From JAABRU01 sp050180235 (GTDB lineage: Bacteria; Desulfobacterota; Desulfobacteria; Desulfobacterales; Desulfococcaceae): a stretch of DNA of 36,197 bases. Positions 1 to 8,906 of this stretch are shown piece after piece. Below the pieces are notes generated by a model that saw only the letters and a program-made list of their open reading frames with translations, made no database searches and was not told the DNA's origin. The stretch lies in assembly GCA_050180235.1 (NCBI GenBank), contig JBFXEJ010000060.1, positions 1 to 36,197 of the forward strand. Reading direction: 5' to 3'. The translations under genes and the position numbers were made by a program. Each line of letters opens with the position of its first letter. Positions within the stretch are counted from its first letter, which is position 1.

Positions 1-237
1 TTCTGTCACTGTCAGGTTTTCAAAGATCAGTCAGTCCGCTCTCCGCAGACCACATTCACAAATCCCCCCTCACTCAGGGAACCCGCAACTTATATACCAC
101 CACAAAAAATATGTCAAGATGTTTTTTTCATGCTTTGCCTTTTTTTTCTGCTTACCGCAAAAAACTGTCATCTGTATTGAAATATCTCAATAACACTGAA
201 TGACAAATGGCAAAAACTGCCAATCATATATTAAAAT

Positions 238-315
238 TGGCGTCCCCAAGGGGATTTGAACCCCTGTCGCCGGCGTGAAAGGCCGGTGTCCTGGACCGGG
301 CTAGACGATGGGGAC
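238..315 (-). tRNA. tRNA-Glu (TTC)
   Basis: The minus strand folds as a cloverleaf. The acceptor stem GTCCCCA pairs with TGGGGAC, the anticodon loop CTTTCAC gives anticodon TTC, and the T loop is TTCAAAT. The CCA end is encoded (complement of 240-238). It lies downstream of tRNA-Lys, probably in the same transcript. Confidence 0.96.
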
Positions 316-336
316 ATATCATAATTTCCTTCCTGA

Positions 337-409
337 TGGGCCGTGCTGGATTCGAACCGGCGACTCTCTGCTTAAAAGGCAGATACTCTACCTCCTGAGT
401 TAACGGCCC
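337..409 (-). tRNA. tRNA-Lys (TTT)
   Basis: Minus-strand cloverleaf with acceptor GGGCCGT/ACGGCCC, anticodon loop CTTTTAA (anticodon TTT) between TCTGC and GCAGA, and T loop TTCGAAT. The T stem has one C-A mismatch. The discriminator A is followed by TCA, so CCA is not encoded here, unlike in the neighbouring tRNA-Glu. Confidence 0.95.
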
Positions 410-428
410 CCCCGAACGAAACCCTGCC

Positions 429-457
429 TTTATATATGAACTGCTTTCATCTGTCAA
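429..457 (-). promoter_or_regulatory. sigma70-type promoter for the tRNA-Lys/tRNA-Glu transcript
   Basis: On the minus strand TTGACA (457-452) is followed by exactly 17 nt and then TATAAA (434-429). The -10 box ends 19 nt before the first base of tRNA-Lys. This near-consensus, well-spaced promoter suits constitutive tRNA expression. Confidence 0.75.
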
Positions 458-543
458 CAAAAAAAACACATGATCTGAATATTTTTTCCTGACCAGCCCG
501 GACGGAATTCCGTTTTTTTGTATAAGGATAAAATATTATTATA

Positions 544-1998
544 TTATTTTCTCCAAAATTCCGGGACAAGCAAAATGATCACCGTATATATCTCAAGCCT
601 GCCCAGCAGCATACACCATATCAGAAGCCACTTCCCCGCATCAGGAATCAGAGCAAAGTTCCCGGACGGCCCCACCAGACCGAAACCCGGCCCGATATTT
701 CCGATGGCTGTGGCCACAGCCCCGAAAGATGTCACAAAATCCACACCGGTTCCGGCAAGAACCACAGTGCAGATGGCAAACAGTCCCATGTAAAGAGCCA
801 TGAATCCGAGAACACTGCGTACCACATCTTCAGAAACAGGTTTTCCTGCAATTTTCACATGGGACACGGCATGGGGATGAATCAGGGAAAAAAGTTCCTT
901 ATAGCAGTACCTGAAACAGACCATAATCCTGAGACATTTCATGCCTCCGCCTGTGGAACCGGCAGAACCTCCGACAAACATGCAGAGCAGAAGGATAAGC
1001 TGGGACATGGCCGGCCATTGTTCATAATCTGCGGTCGCATATCCGGTCGTGGTCAGTATGGTGGAAACCTGAAACACAGCGTAACGGAACGAAGATCCGA
1101 ATGTCTGATAAACGGTTCCGAAAAGATCAAAGGTGATGATCAGGGTAACAAGCATAGTCAGTCCCAGAAAAAAACGGCATTCCGAATCCTTCCAGAACGC
1201 CAGGGTTTCACCTTTCAGAAACTGATAATGCAGGGTGAAGTTTATACCGGACAGAAGCATGAATATGGTGATCACAGCATCAAACCAGATACTGTCAAAA
1301 TGGGCAACAGAAGCGTTTTTGGTGGAAAAACCGCCCGTAGGCATTGTCGTGAAAGCATGATTCACAGCATCGTAGAGACTCATCCCGCCCAGCATCAGCA
1401 AAATAATCTGCACAGCGGACATCAGGGCATACACTTTCCAGAGAATCATGGCTGTATCCCGGATACGGGGCCTGAGCTTGTCCGGAATCGGGCTGGGAAC
1501 CTCTGCCTTGTAAAGCTGCATTCCGCCAACCCCCAGAAAAGGCAAAATCGCCAGGGAAAGCACAATAATTCCCATCCCGCCCAGCCACTGGATAAAACTC
1601 CGCCAGAACAGCAGACCTTTGGGAAGGGATTCAATATCTGTAAGAACTGATGAACCTGTGGTGGTGAAACCGGATACGGATTCAAACACGGCATCTGTAA
1701 ACGTGGCAAAATATCCACTCAGGTAAAAGGGAAAAGCACCGAAAAATCCCACAGCCATCCATCCCAGGGCAACAATGGCCATGCCTTCCCTCGGGCTCAT
1801 GTATTCAGATTTGCCAATTTTGTTTCTGAAGCAAATGCAAACAGATATACCGGCAGCAGCAGATATGCCCATAGAGATCGTCAGTGGCTGAATGCTCTGA
1901 TCCCAGTAAATCAGCGCGACCAGAAGAGGCAGAGACATGGCCGCTCCCAAAGAAAGAACCAGCACACCTATAATATAGATGGGATAAGACCATCGCAT
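544..1998 (-). CDS. trkH: Trk potassium uptake membrane subunit TrkH
   Basis: This 484-residue protein is the potassium-translocating membrane subunit of a Trk system. About ten hydrophobic segments are visible, with the four pore-loop signatures of the TrkH/KtrB family in order: FTTTGSS, TMPTGGFST, LTTTGYAT and AIGNIGPG. The length matches E. coli TrkH. The ATG follows the trkA stop codon with no gap (TAAATG), and GGAG lies 9 nt upstream, so the two genes are translationally linked. TrkA, encoded just upstream, would gate this channel through NAD(H) or ATP binding at the inner membrane face. Substrate and role follow from the family; the motifs are seen directly. Confidence 0.95.
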   Translation of the reverse strand: MRWSYPIYIIGVLVLSLGAAMSLPLLVALIYWDQSIQPLTISMGISAAAGISVCICFRNKIGKSEYMSPREGMAIVALGWMAVGFFGAFPFYLSGYFATFTDAVFESVSGFTTTGSSVLTDIESLPKGLLFWRSFIQWLGGMGIIVLSLAILPFLGVGGMQLYKAEVPSPIPDKLRPRIRDTAMILWKVYALMSAVQIILLMLGGMSLYDAVNHAFTTMPTGGFSTKNASVAHFDSIWFDAVITIFMLLSGINFTLHYQFLKGETLAFWKDSECRFFLGLTMLVTLIITFDLFGTVYQTFGSSFRYAVFQVSTILTTTGYATADYEQWPAMSQLILLLCMFVGGSAGSTGGGMKCLRIMVCFRYCYKELFSLIHPHAVSHVKIAGKPVSEDVVRSVLGFMALYMGLFAICTVVLAGTGVDFVTSFGAVATAIGNIGPGFGLVGPSGNFALIPDAGKWLLIWCMLLGRLEIYTVIILLVPEFWRK

Positions 1999-3363
1999 TT
2001 AAAAATACTCCAGTTTCACGGCAAGAATCTTTTCAACCTTTGGAATTGCCTCCCGGCGTGCAAAAACAATGATCCGGTCATTATGCAGAATCACGCTGGG
2101 GCCCGAAGGGATAATCACTTCTTCTCCCCGGAGAATGGCGGTCACCAGAACCCCTTTGGGCAGAGATATGTCTTTGAGAGGTTTTCCCACAATATCCGAT
2201 GTTTCCAGAGCCACAGCCTCCAGCACCTCCCCTTCTTCCCCTTTCAGAGATACTGCGGAAAGCACCTTTCCCCGGCGGATATGCTGCAAAATGCTGTTAA
2301 TGGCAGAAAGCCTGGGATCAACCACCTGTTCGATACCTATGGTCAGCATTAAGGGGAAATAACTGAATTTGCTGATTTTGGTAATTGTCTTTTTTGCTCC
2401 CATCCTTTTGGCAAGAAGAGAAATCAGAATATTGGTTTCCTCATCAGCGGTAAGGGTCACGACCACATCCATATCGCTGATATTCTCCTCTTTGAGCAAA
2501 TCCCTGTCTGATCCGTCTCCGCAAAGAACAACTGTTCTGTTCAGTTGTTCGGCAAGTATGACACAGCGGTTCTGATCTTTTTCAAAAATATTTGTTTGTA
2601 TGTTTTTTTTCTCAAGCGAATGTGCCAGCAGGAGGGCAATGCGGCCGCCCCCTACAATCAGAACACTGCTGACAGGATCAGAATGCTTATTGAAAAGACT
2701 GAGGGTTTTTAACAGATCTTTTTCCTCGGTAATGAAATAGATCAGGTCACCGGGCATAAGCCGGTCATTCCCGCTGGGGATAATCAGTTCCTCATCCCGG
2801 ATAATGGAGGAAACCAGAGGACGGTGGCCTTCGATTTTTTTGGGCAGATCCCTGAGAAGAAGTCCAGACAGGGGATTGTCCTCATCCATTTTGATTCCGA
2901 TGAGCTTCAGACGCCCCCCTGCCAGTTCCCCCACATCCACGGCACCGGGAACACTCATAAAGCGTTCAATGGTTCTGACCACCTCGGTTTCCGGATTGAT
3001 CACGGTTTCTATATGCGGGGTATTTTCCATAAATTCAGAAATATAATTGTCATAATCCGGATCCCGCAGCCGGGCCAGTTTCCGGGTGGCAGGCGACAGC
3101 ACATCCGCCATCATACAGGCCACCAGATTGGTTTCATCCTGATTGGTCACTGCCAGCAGAATTTCAGCATCCCGGATACCGGCCTGATCCAGAATCACAG
3201 GGCTGCTTCCGGAGCCGGTAATGGTCTGTACATCAATATTTTCAGAAATACGGCGGATGGCTGCCTGGTTTTTGTCAATAACCACCACGTCCCTGTTTTC
3301 ACGGGCAAGATGACTGGCAATATGGAACCCCACTTCTCCGGCGCCTATAATAATGATCTTCAC
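1999..3363 (-). CDS. trkA: Trk potassium uptake regulatory subunit TrkA
   Basis: This cytoplasmic nucleotide-binding subunit of the Trk system has two tandem RCK units. The first Rossmann motif is GAGEVG at residues 7-12; the second unit begins at IVGGGRIALLLAHSLE near residue 230. Each is followed by a TrkA-C-like segment. I chose GTG at 3363 because AGGGAG sits 7 nt upstream and the family begins with this KIIIIGAG strand. The open frame extends to 3531, but those extra residues do not resemble TrkA. The result is 454 residues against 458 in E. coli. trkH follows immediately. An alternative ATG lies seven codons upstream at 3384. Confidence 0.93.
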   Translation of the reverse strand: MKIIIIGAGEVGFHIASHLARENRDVVVIDKNQAAIRRISENIDVQTITGSGSSPVILDQAGIRDAEILLAVTNQDETNLVACMMADVLSPATRKLARLRDPDYDNYISEFMENTPHIETVINPETEVVRTIERFMSVPGAVDVGELAGGRLKLIGIKMDEDNPLSGLLLRDLPKKIEGHRPLVSSIIRDEELIIPSGNDRLMPGDLIYFITEEKDLLKTLSLFNKHSDPVSSVLIVGGGRIALLLAHSLEKKNIQTNIFEKDQNRCVILAEQLNRTVVLCGDGSDRDLLKEENISDMDVVVTLTADEETNILISLLAKRMGAKKTITKISKFSYFPLMLTIGIEQVVDPRLSAINSILQHIRRGKVLSAVSLKGEEGEVLEAVALETSDIVGKPLKDISLPKGVLVTAILRGEEVIIPSGPSVILHNDRIIVFARREAIPKVEKILAVKLEYF

Positions 3364-3442
3364 AATCTGACTCCCTGCTCCCATTTGTCTGGCACAGCCG
3401 CATACACCCGTCTTTCTGCGGGCATTATACATATACACACTG

Positions 3443-3471
3443 AATTTACTATAAATCGTGAAAAATGTCAA
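3443..3471 (-). promoter_or_regulatory. possible promoter of trkA-trkH
   Basis: On the minus strand TTGACA (3471-3466) is followed after 17 nt by TAAATT (3448-3443), about 80 nt before the chosen trkA start. A TATAAT hexamer also lies at 3429-3424 but without a good -35 box. The -10 match is weak. Confidence 0.35.
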
Positions 3472-3579
3472 TTCCTGCACCGCGTATAAAAAATATTGAC
3501 GAAAACATATTCTTGACGTAATGGATGACACACGGCAAATTCATTTTTAAGGAAAAAATATACCCGGCAGGAGTCTGTC

Positions 3580-4041
3580 ATGGAAAACATCATCAGTCTG
3601 ATTACTTTTCTGATACTGATCGCACTCGGTTATTTCTTCGGAACACGGGCCGAGAAAAAACATTATCAGTCCATTGAGGCCAGGGAAAAAGAACTGATCG
3701 GTCTTCCCGCGGTCACCGCTAAACGGATTGATATTGACGAAAGTAAGGTGGAAAAGGCTGAAATGGTCTATGGAAATGTTGTAATTTCCAATGATTATTT
3801 CAAAATGATTCTGGCATCGCTGCGCAATATATTCGGCGGAAGGCTGAAATCCTATGAATCTCTGCTGGATCGTGCAAGGCGTGAAGCGGTTCTCCGGATG
3901 AAAGAGCAGGCTCCGGATGCCAGCATAATCATTAATGTCCGGCTGGAAACCTCCACCATCGGCGGCAATACCAATAAAAAAGGCGGAATAGGCAGTGTCG
4001 AGGTCATGGCATACGGCACGGCCCTGACCCTGAGGCAATGA
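3580..4041 (+). CDS. YbjQ/UPF0145-type putative heavy-metal-binding membrane protein
   Basis: A 153-residue protein with one N-terminal membrane helix (about residues 4-20) and a C-terminal domain like YbjQ/UPF0145. The family pattern is visible: a GNVVIS strand, a helix with FGGRLKSYESLLDRARREA, a segment like PDASIIINVRLETS, and a closing strand VMAYGTALTL. YbjQ proteins form pentamers and are annotated as putative heavy-metal binding, but their role is unknown. AGGAG lies 6 nt before the ATG. Its stop overlaps the start of the M48 protease gene (ATGA), so they are co-translated and may act together in the membrane. Usual YbjQ is about 105 residues without the helix. Confidence 0.8.
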   Translation: MENIISLITFLILIALGYFFGTRAEKKHYQSIEAREKELIGLPAVTAKRIDIDESKVEKAEMVYGNVVISNDYFKMILASLRNIFGGRLKSYESLLDRARREAVLRMKEQAPDASIIINVRLETSTIGGNTNKKGGIGSVEVMAYGTALTLRQ

Positions 4042-4916
4042 TCAGATATACGCCCCGGCTGCCGGGGAAAAATGTCAATATTTCAAAAGAATCTCCTCTT
4101 CGGGAATTTTTTGTCCTCATTTCCGGGATACTGGCCTTTATTGTGGGCATTTACTTTGTGCTGGGTTTTGCCGTTGATCTCATTGTTCCACTCATATCTC
4201 CTGAAACAGAACAGGCTCTGGCTGCCGGTATGCTGAAAAATTTTGGGATGGCTGAGAAGACAGAAGATGCAAAAAACCGTATCATCCAGTCCCTGACCGA
4301 TGAGTTGCAGAAAAAATGTGTGAATCTTCCTTACCGTTTCCATATCCGGATTGCTGATGAAGACACCATCAACGCTGTTGCACTTCCGGGCGGACATATT
4401 GTTGTTTTCAGAGGACTTCTGGAAAAAGCCGCATCTGAAAACGAACTGGCCTTTGTTCTTTTTCATGAAATGGGGCATTTTGTCCACCGGGATCATCTCA
4501 GAGGATTTGGACGCGGCCTTGTCTTTATAGCCATTTCCTCTTTTCTGCTGGGGCCGGACAATGACATATCTGCTCTTCTCCTGCAGGGACTCCATATAAG
4601 TGAAATGAAATTTTCCCGGGAACAGGAAACACGCGCTGATGAGTTTGCTCTGGATATGCTTTACTGTGCATACGGCGATGTCAGCGGAGCCGCACTTTTT
4701 TTCGGTAAAATGGCAAAAGAGGAACATTCTCCGGGAGTTATTGGAAAATACTGGCTTTCCCATCCTGAATCCAAAGCGCGGATTTCCCATCTTGAGGATT
4801 ACTGCTCCAGGCATGGATTCCCGGCATCCGCTGATCTCCGTCCCCTGCCCGAATCCCTCAGATTCCGGGATGCACCGGCTTCCTATCCTGAATCCGCTGA
4901 CAGCAACAGAAAGTAA
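4038..4916 (+). CDS. M48 family zinc metalloprotease, membrane anchored
   Basis: This 292-residue protein has a hydrophobic segment at about residues 26-52 and an M48 peptidase domain. The zinc site HEMGH is at residues 143-147 and the likely third ligand is the Glu in ETRADEFAL near residue 197, with the Asp typical of the family following. The family includes HtpX and Oma1 (membrane protein quality control) and BepA (outer membrane assembly). This copy has one N-terminal membrane segment and the short form. The start overlaps the preceding stop by four bases. The substrate cannot be told from sequence. Confidence 0.88.
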   Translation: MIRYTPRLPGKNVNISKESPLREFFVLISGILAFIVGIYFVLGFAVDLIVPLISPETEQALAAGMLKNFGMAEKTEDAKNRIIQSLTDELQKKCVNLPYRFHIRIADEDTINAVALPGGHIVVFRGLLEKAASENELAFVLFHEMGHFVHRDHLRGFGRGLVFIAISSFLLGPDNDISALLLQGLHISEMKFSREQETRADEFALDMLYCAYGDVSGAALFFGKMAKEEHSPGVIGKYWLSHPESKARISHLEDYCSRHGFPASADLRPLPESLRFRDAPASYPESADSNRK

Positions 4917-4928
4917 TATAATAAGGAT

Positions 4929-4954
4929 GTCCCGCGTCTGCCCGCGCGCGGGAA
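4929..4954. other. GC-rich hairpin between convergent genes
   Basis: The 44-bp gap between the M48 gene and ald contains the palindrome CCCGCGCGCGGG, which can also pair with an upstream TCCCGCG. No T tract follows on either strand, so a role as a two-way transcription end is only a possibility. Confidence 0.3.
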
Positions 4955-4960
4955 CCCGTA

Positions 4961-6073
4961 TCAGAGAAGTTTGTCAACATTTTGATATTCCAGGCCAAAC
5001 GCATCTGCAACGCCCTTGCAGGTCACTCTGCCTTCAACAATATTGGCTCCTCTGCGGATTTCGGCATTTTCTGACATAGCCTTTTCCCATCCTTTATTTG
5101 CAATCTCAAGTGCATAGGGAAGTGTGGCATTGGTCAGGGCCATTGTGGATGTCCGGGGAACAGCTCCGGGCATGTTGGCAACACAGTAATGAATCACCCC
5201 GTCAACAGTATATACCGGATCCGCATGGGTGGTCGGCCTGGAGGTCTCAAAACATCCGCCCTGATCAATGGACACATCCACCATCACAGTTCCCTTTCGG
5301 ATATATTTGAGCATTTCCTTTTTAATCAGTTTGGGAGCTTTGGCTCCCGGAATCAGGACAGCGCCAATAATAAGATCAGCCTGCTGAATCAGATCCCGGA
5401 TATTTGCCGGACAGGACATGAGGGTGCAGCAGTTTCCGGGCATAATATCACTCAGATAACGGAGCCGATCCAGATTCACATCCATAATATACACCCTGGC
5501 CCCGATACCGCAGGCAATTTTTGCCGCATTTGTCCCCACCACGCCGCCACCGAGGATCACCACTTTTCCGGGAGCCACTCCGGGCACGCCTCCCAGCAGA
5601 ATCCCGTTGCCGCCCTGGGGCATTTCCAAATATTTTGCCCCTTCCTGAATGGCCATCCTGCCTGCCACCTCGCTCATGGGTGTCAGGAGCGGAAGAGTGC
5701 CGTCAGCCTTTTGTATGGTTTCATAGGCAATGCCCACCGCCCCGCTTTCTATCATAACACGGGTCAGTTCCCCGGCTGCTGCAAGATGCAGATAGGTAAA
5801 GACAATCTGCCCTTTACGCATCAGAGCATATTCAGAAGGAAGCGGTTCTTTGACGTGCATAACCATATCCGCACGTTCATATATCTCCTTTGCTGTTTTC
5901 ACAATCTCCGCGCCGGCCTTCACATATGCCTGATCCTCAAAACCGCTGGCTTTTCCCGCTGCTTTTTCCACCAGAACAGCATGACCGTTCTGCTTCATAA
6001 CTTCCGCACCCGCGGGTGTCATGGAAACACGGTTTTCCGCTGCCTTGATTTCTTTTAATATACCGACTATCAT
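4961..6073 (-). CDS. ald: Alanine dehydrogenase
   Basis: NAD-dependent L-alanine dehydrogenase, interconverting L-alanine and pyruvate plus ammonium in the cytoplasm. The 370 residues match the family length. Canonical catalytic residues fall at the usual numbers: R15, K75 (VMHVKEP), H96 (FTYLHLAA) and D270 (VDVSIDQGG). The NAD-binding loop GGGVVG is at 175-180. Transhydrogenase alpha subunits share this fold but are longer. AGGAGG sits 5 nt upstream of the ATG. The gene stands alone, divergent from the TRAP operon. In sulfate reducers this enzyme commonly serves alanine catabolism or nitrogen assimilation; which applies here is not visible. Confidence 0.96.
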   Translation of the reverse strand: MIVGILKEIKAAENRVSMTPAGAEVMKQNGHAVLVEKAAGKASGFEDQAYVKAGAEIVKTAKEIYERADMVMHVKEPLPSEYALMRKGQIVFTYLHLAAAGELTRVMIESGAVGIAYETIQKADGTLPLLTPMSEVAGRMAIQEGAKYLEMPQGGNGILLGGVPGVAPGKVVILGGGVVGTNAAKIACGIGARVYIMDVNLDRLRYLSDIMPGNCCTLMSCPANIRDLIQQADLIIGAVLIPGAKAPKLIKKEMLKYIRKGTVMVDVSIDQGGCFETSRPTTHADPVYTVDGVIHYCVANMPGAVPRTSTMALTNATLPYALEIANKGWEKAMSENAEIRRGANIVEGRVTCKGVADAFGLEYQNVDKLL

Positions 6074-6156
6074 ATTTTCCTCCTCAGATCCGGAATATCC
6101 CGCCGGACAAAACAGTTACTCTTTCCGCACACAAATTCATGTATTGACAGAACTTT

Positions 6157-6185
6157 TATATAAACTGAATTCAGTGCGGATGCAA
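6157..6185 (-). promoter_or_regulatory. likely ald promoter
   Basis: On the minus strand TTGCAT (6185-6180), 17 nt, then TATATA (6162-6157), about 80 nt upstream of the ald ATG. Spacing is ideal and both boxes are near consensus. Confidence 0.5.
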
Positions 6186-6246
6186 TATAATAATGAAGGG
6201 CTGACCCAAATCAGGCATCCCGGCTCAGGGAAAATCAGGTTTGATC

Positions 6247-6275
6247 TTGACAGTTGAAAGTCTTTTTCCTATTGT
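6247..6275 (+). promoter_or_regulatory. likely promoter of the TRAP operon
   Basis: TTGACA at 6247-6252 is followed after 17 nt by TATTGT at 6270-6275, about 90 nt before the TatT start. It is the best sigma70-like site on this strand in the 290-bp divergent region between ald and the transporter genes. No clear operator was seen. Confidence 0.45.
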
Positions 6276-6367
6276 CATACGGATAATGTTTCTGATAAAG
6301 AGATTTTCAGCAGTTTATGTGAAATGCTGAAAATACAAATGCCAGGTTTTTCAAAGGAGTGATTATT

Positions 6368-7261
6368 TTGTCATTTCATTTCCATCGCTGTACGGTTAAA
6401 CCTTCTGTCCCCGGATTCGGACATTTTTCCTGCCGGATTTATATTCTGGCACTGTGTTTTTCCCTTTTCGGATGTGTTTCATCCCTGAGCGGAAAATTTG
6501 CTGAAAATCTTTCCCATGCAGTTGTAAACAACAATGATCTGGAAACCGTGAAAACCGGAGGCCCGGCATATCTGCTCATGATTGACGGACTTCTCCGGGA
6601 TGATCCGGACAATGAAGACCTGCTCCGCGCGGCTGCCAATCTGTATACCGCCTATACGGATATGTATGTGGAAGACAGGGAAAGAGCCGGAAAACTTACA
6701 GAAAAAGCTCTTGATTATGCCTTCCGTGCCTTATGCGCGGGCGCAGATGTATGCGGGCTGCGGAAAACAGATTTCACGGGTTTTACAGGGGCTGTCCATG
6801 ATACAGACAAAAATGATGTGCCTTTTCTGTTTACCCTGGGCAGTGCCTGGGCCGGATGGATACAGGCCAGACAGGAAGACTGGAATGCTGTGGCAGACAT
6901 ATCCCGTGTGGAAATCCTTATGCAGAGGGTGGTAGAACTGGATGAAACATACCAGGACGGAGCTGCTCATCTGTATCTGGGGATTCTGTCCACCCTGATT
7001 CCGCCTGCCTTGGGCGGAAAACCCGATGAAGGCCGCAGGCATTTTGAACGGGCAATGGAGATTTCCGGGGGAAAAAATTTCATGATCATGGTAAACTATG
7101 CCCGGCAGTACGCCCGGCTTGTGTTTGACCGGGAACTTCATGACCGTCTTTTGCGCTCTGTTGTCAATGCCAGTCCCGAAACCGAGGGATATACCCTGCT
7201 TAACACCCTGGCCCGGCAGCAGGCCAGAGAACTTCTGGAAAATGCGGACGACTATTTTTAG
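6368..7261 (+). CDS. TRAP transporter TatT-type lipoprotein (T component)
   Basis: This 297-residue protein has an N-terminal signal with a lipobox ending LFGC, so it should be an outer-membrane or periplasmic lipoprotein. The body is all-helical with TPR-like helix pairs and the conserved stretch LGSAWAGWIQ...RVEILMQRVVELDETYQDGAAHLYLG typical of the TAtT family (Treponema Tp0956). Known TatT proteins form trimers that bind the DctP-like partner, which is encoded next here. I chose TTG at 6368 because AAAGGAG ends 8 nt upstream; the GTG at 6359 overlaps that ribosome site. First gene of the TRAP operon. Confidence 0.85.
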   Translation: MSFHFHRCTVKPSVPGFGHFSCRIYILALCFSLFGCVSSLSGKFAENLSHAVVNNNDLETVKTGGPAYLLMIDGLLRDDPDNEDLLRAAANLYTAYTDMYVEDRERAGKLTEKALDYAFRALCAGADVCGLRKTDFTGFTGAVHDTDKNDVPFLFTLGSAWAGWIQARQEDWNAVADISRVEILMQRVVELDETYQDGAAHLYLGILSTLIPPALGGKPDEGRRHFERAMEISGGKNFMIMVNYARQYARLVFDRELHDRLLRSVVNASPETEGYTLLNTLARQQARELLENADDYF

Positions 7262-7304
7262 TCTTTCCGGCTGATGCAATTTTTATGAAATCAACCATAA
7301 ACCA

Positions 7305-7325
7305 GCACAGGCATCCTGCCTGTGC
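7305..7325 (+). promoter_or_regulatory. intra-operon hairpin before the DctP gene
   Basis: GCACAGGCA and TGCCTGTGC form a 9-bp stem with a 3-nt loop, ending 9 nt before the AGGAG of the next gene. No T run follows. It may be a processing or mRNA-stability element that sets subunit ratios. Confidence 0.5.
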
Positions 7326-7349
7326 CTGTTAAACAGGAGAATGAATAAT

Positions 7350-8354
7350 ATGCGTATTCGGGCTTTTGCCATCTTATATGCGGTTTTATGCCTGATGCTC
7401 GGAACAGTCGGAACAGCCGAAGCAGTCCGTCTGAAAATCGCCACACTCTCCCCTGACGGTTCCTTCTGGATGGAAAAGATGCGGCAGGGCGCTGATGAAG
7501 TTCAAAAAAGCACTGCCGGCCGTGTAAGCATCCGCTATTATCCCGGAGGTGTCATGGGAGATGACAAAGCCGTTCTCCGGAAAATCCGTATCGGCCAGTT
7601 GCAGGGAGGTGCTGTTGTCTCCGGAAGTCTTGCGGATGTCTTTCCTGAAAACCAGATATACGGTCTTCCCCTGAAATTCAAGTCCTATGAGGAAGTTGAC
7701 CATGTGCGCCGGCATATGGACGCGATGATCACAGAAGGGCTGGAAAAAGGCGGTTTTGTCACCTTCGGGCTGGCAGAGGGCGGATTTGCCTATATCATGT
7801 CCGCGCAGCCCATAGGCACGGTGGCAGATCTCCGGCAGAGAAAAATATGGATCCCGGACAATGATCCGGCCATACTGGAAGGCGTAAAGGCATTTGATAT
7901 TTCTCCCATTCCCCTTTCCATAGCGGATGTCCGGGCCGGTCTGCAGACAGGTCTCATTGACACTGTGGCAACTTCCCCCATCGGCGCTGTGGCACTGCAA
8001 TGGCACACACAGGTGAAATATCTGACTGACCTTCCTTTTTTGTATATTTACGCGGTACTGGCCATTGACAAAAAAGCCTTTTCTGAAATTTCCCCCGAAG
8101 ATCAGCCGGTGGTCAGGGAAATCATGGGCCGTGTTTTCCATGAAATAGACCGGCAGAACCGCAGCGACAATATCAAAGCTCTTGAAGCGCTGAAAAATCA
8201 GGGAATACAGTTTGTACAGCCCCCCGCGGAAGCTTTGGATGAATGGTACAAACGAGCGGCAGAAGTCCCGGAAAGGCTGCTTCAGTCCGGCAGATTCTCA
8301 CGGAAAACTGTGGAAACTCTGGATGAGCAGCTCCGGATTTTCCGTTCCAGATGA
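7350..8354 (+). CDS. TRAP transporter DctP/TatP-type substrate-binding protein
   Basis: A periplasmic solute-binding protein of about 334 residues. The signal peptide ends near AEA (mature protein starts VRLKIATLSPDGSFW). The DctP-family core is present, including the helix after FWMEKMRQGADEV, the strand GRVSIRYYPGGVMGDD, and the segment LRQRKIWIPDNDPAILEGVKAF with an Arg in the position of the family's carboxylate-binding arginine region. The ATG at 7350 has AGGAG 10 nt upstream; ATG 7341 is only 1 nt from that site. Adjacent TatT suggests the ligand may be hydrophobic or outer-membrane derived, as proposed for Tp0957, but the ligand is unknown. Confidence 0.9.
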   Translation: MRIRAFAILYAVLCLMLGTVGTAEAVRLKIATLSPDGSFWMEKMRQGADEVQKSTAGRVSIRYYPGGVMGDDKAVLRKIRIGQLQGGAVVSGSLADVFPENQIYGLPLKFKSYEEVDHVRRHMDAMITEGLEKGGFVTFGLAEGGFAYIMSAQPIGTVADLRQRKIWIPDNDPAILEGVKAFDISPIPLSIADVRAGLQTGLIDTVATSPIGAVALQWHTQVKYLTDLPFLYIYAVLAIDKKAFSEISPEDQPVVREIMGRVFHEIDRQNRSDNIKALEALKNQGIQFVQPPAEALDEWYKRAAEVPERLLQSGRFSRKTVETLDEQLRIFRSR

Positions 8355-8363
8355 TCATTGTTT

Positions 8364-8879
8364 ATGGAAAAAACATCAGACAAAAAATTTTTGGAAAAAA
8401 TGCGGGATTTCCTTTACCGTGCAGAGGATGCAGTACTGCTGGGGCTGCTGATGCTGATGATCCTGACTGCCGCTGCCCAGATCCTTCTGAGGAATCTGTT
8501 TGGAAGCGGGCTGGCATGGGGAGATATGCTGGTACGGATGCTGGTACTTTGGATCGGACTGGCGGGAGCCATGATTGCCAGCAGGAACGGCAGTCATATA
8601 CGGATTGATCTCATAACACGCTGGCTGCCGGAACATCTCCGGAAAATTCTGAACGCAACAGTGGAATTCTTCACGGCAGTCATCTGCTCGGCAGTGGCAT
8701 GGCACAGCATCCGTTTTATCCGTATGGAATACTCGGACGGGGGCATGGCATTTGCCTCCATTCCCGTATGGGTGTGCGAGGCGGTCATTCCCTTTGCATT
8801 TATTGTTATTTCAATTCGTTATTACATACTGTCATTTATCAGTTTCCATAATTGCAGGAGCATGGTCCGGAATGGCTGA
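8364..8879 (+). CDS. TRAP transporter small membrane subunit DctQ
   Basis: A 171-residue protein with four hydrophobic helices (about residues 20-45, 50-70, 90-115 and 135-160) and the DctQ features LLRNLFGSGLAWGDMLVRMLVLWIGLAGA and NGSHIRIDL. With DctM it forms the inner-membrane part of a TRAP transporter driven by a sodium or proton gradient. It starts 9 bp after the DctP stop. No strong ribosome site precedes the ATG, so translation is probably coupled. DctM, its expected partner, is not adjacent but follows the response regulator. Confidence 0.88.
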   Translation: MEKTSDKKFLEKMRDFLYRAEDAVLLGLLMLMILTAAAQILLRNLFGSGLAWGDMLVRMLVLWIGLAGAMIASRNGSHIRIDLITRWLPEHLRKILNATVEFFTAVICSAVAWHSIRFIRMEYSDGGMAFASIPVWVCEAVIPFAFIVISIRYYILSFISFHNCRSMVRNG

Positions 8880-8906
8880 AATCTCAGATCCGCTTATAAT
8901 TTTGGC

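Noticed and set aside
224..469. 81-codon minus-strand frame
   Set aside because: It lies across both tRNA genes and has no coding signal of its own.
502..519. Palindrome ACGGAATTCCGT followed by seven T as trkH terminator
   Set aside because: The T run is on the plus strand, while trkH is transcribed on the minus strand.
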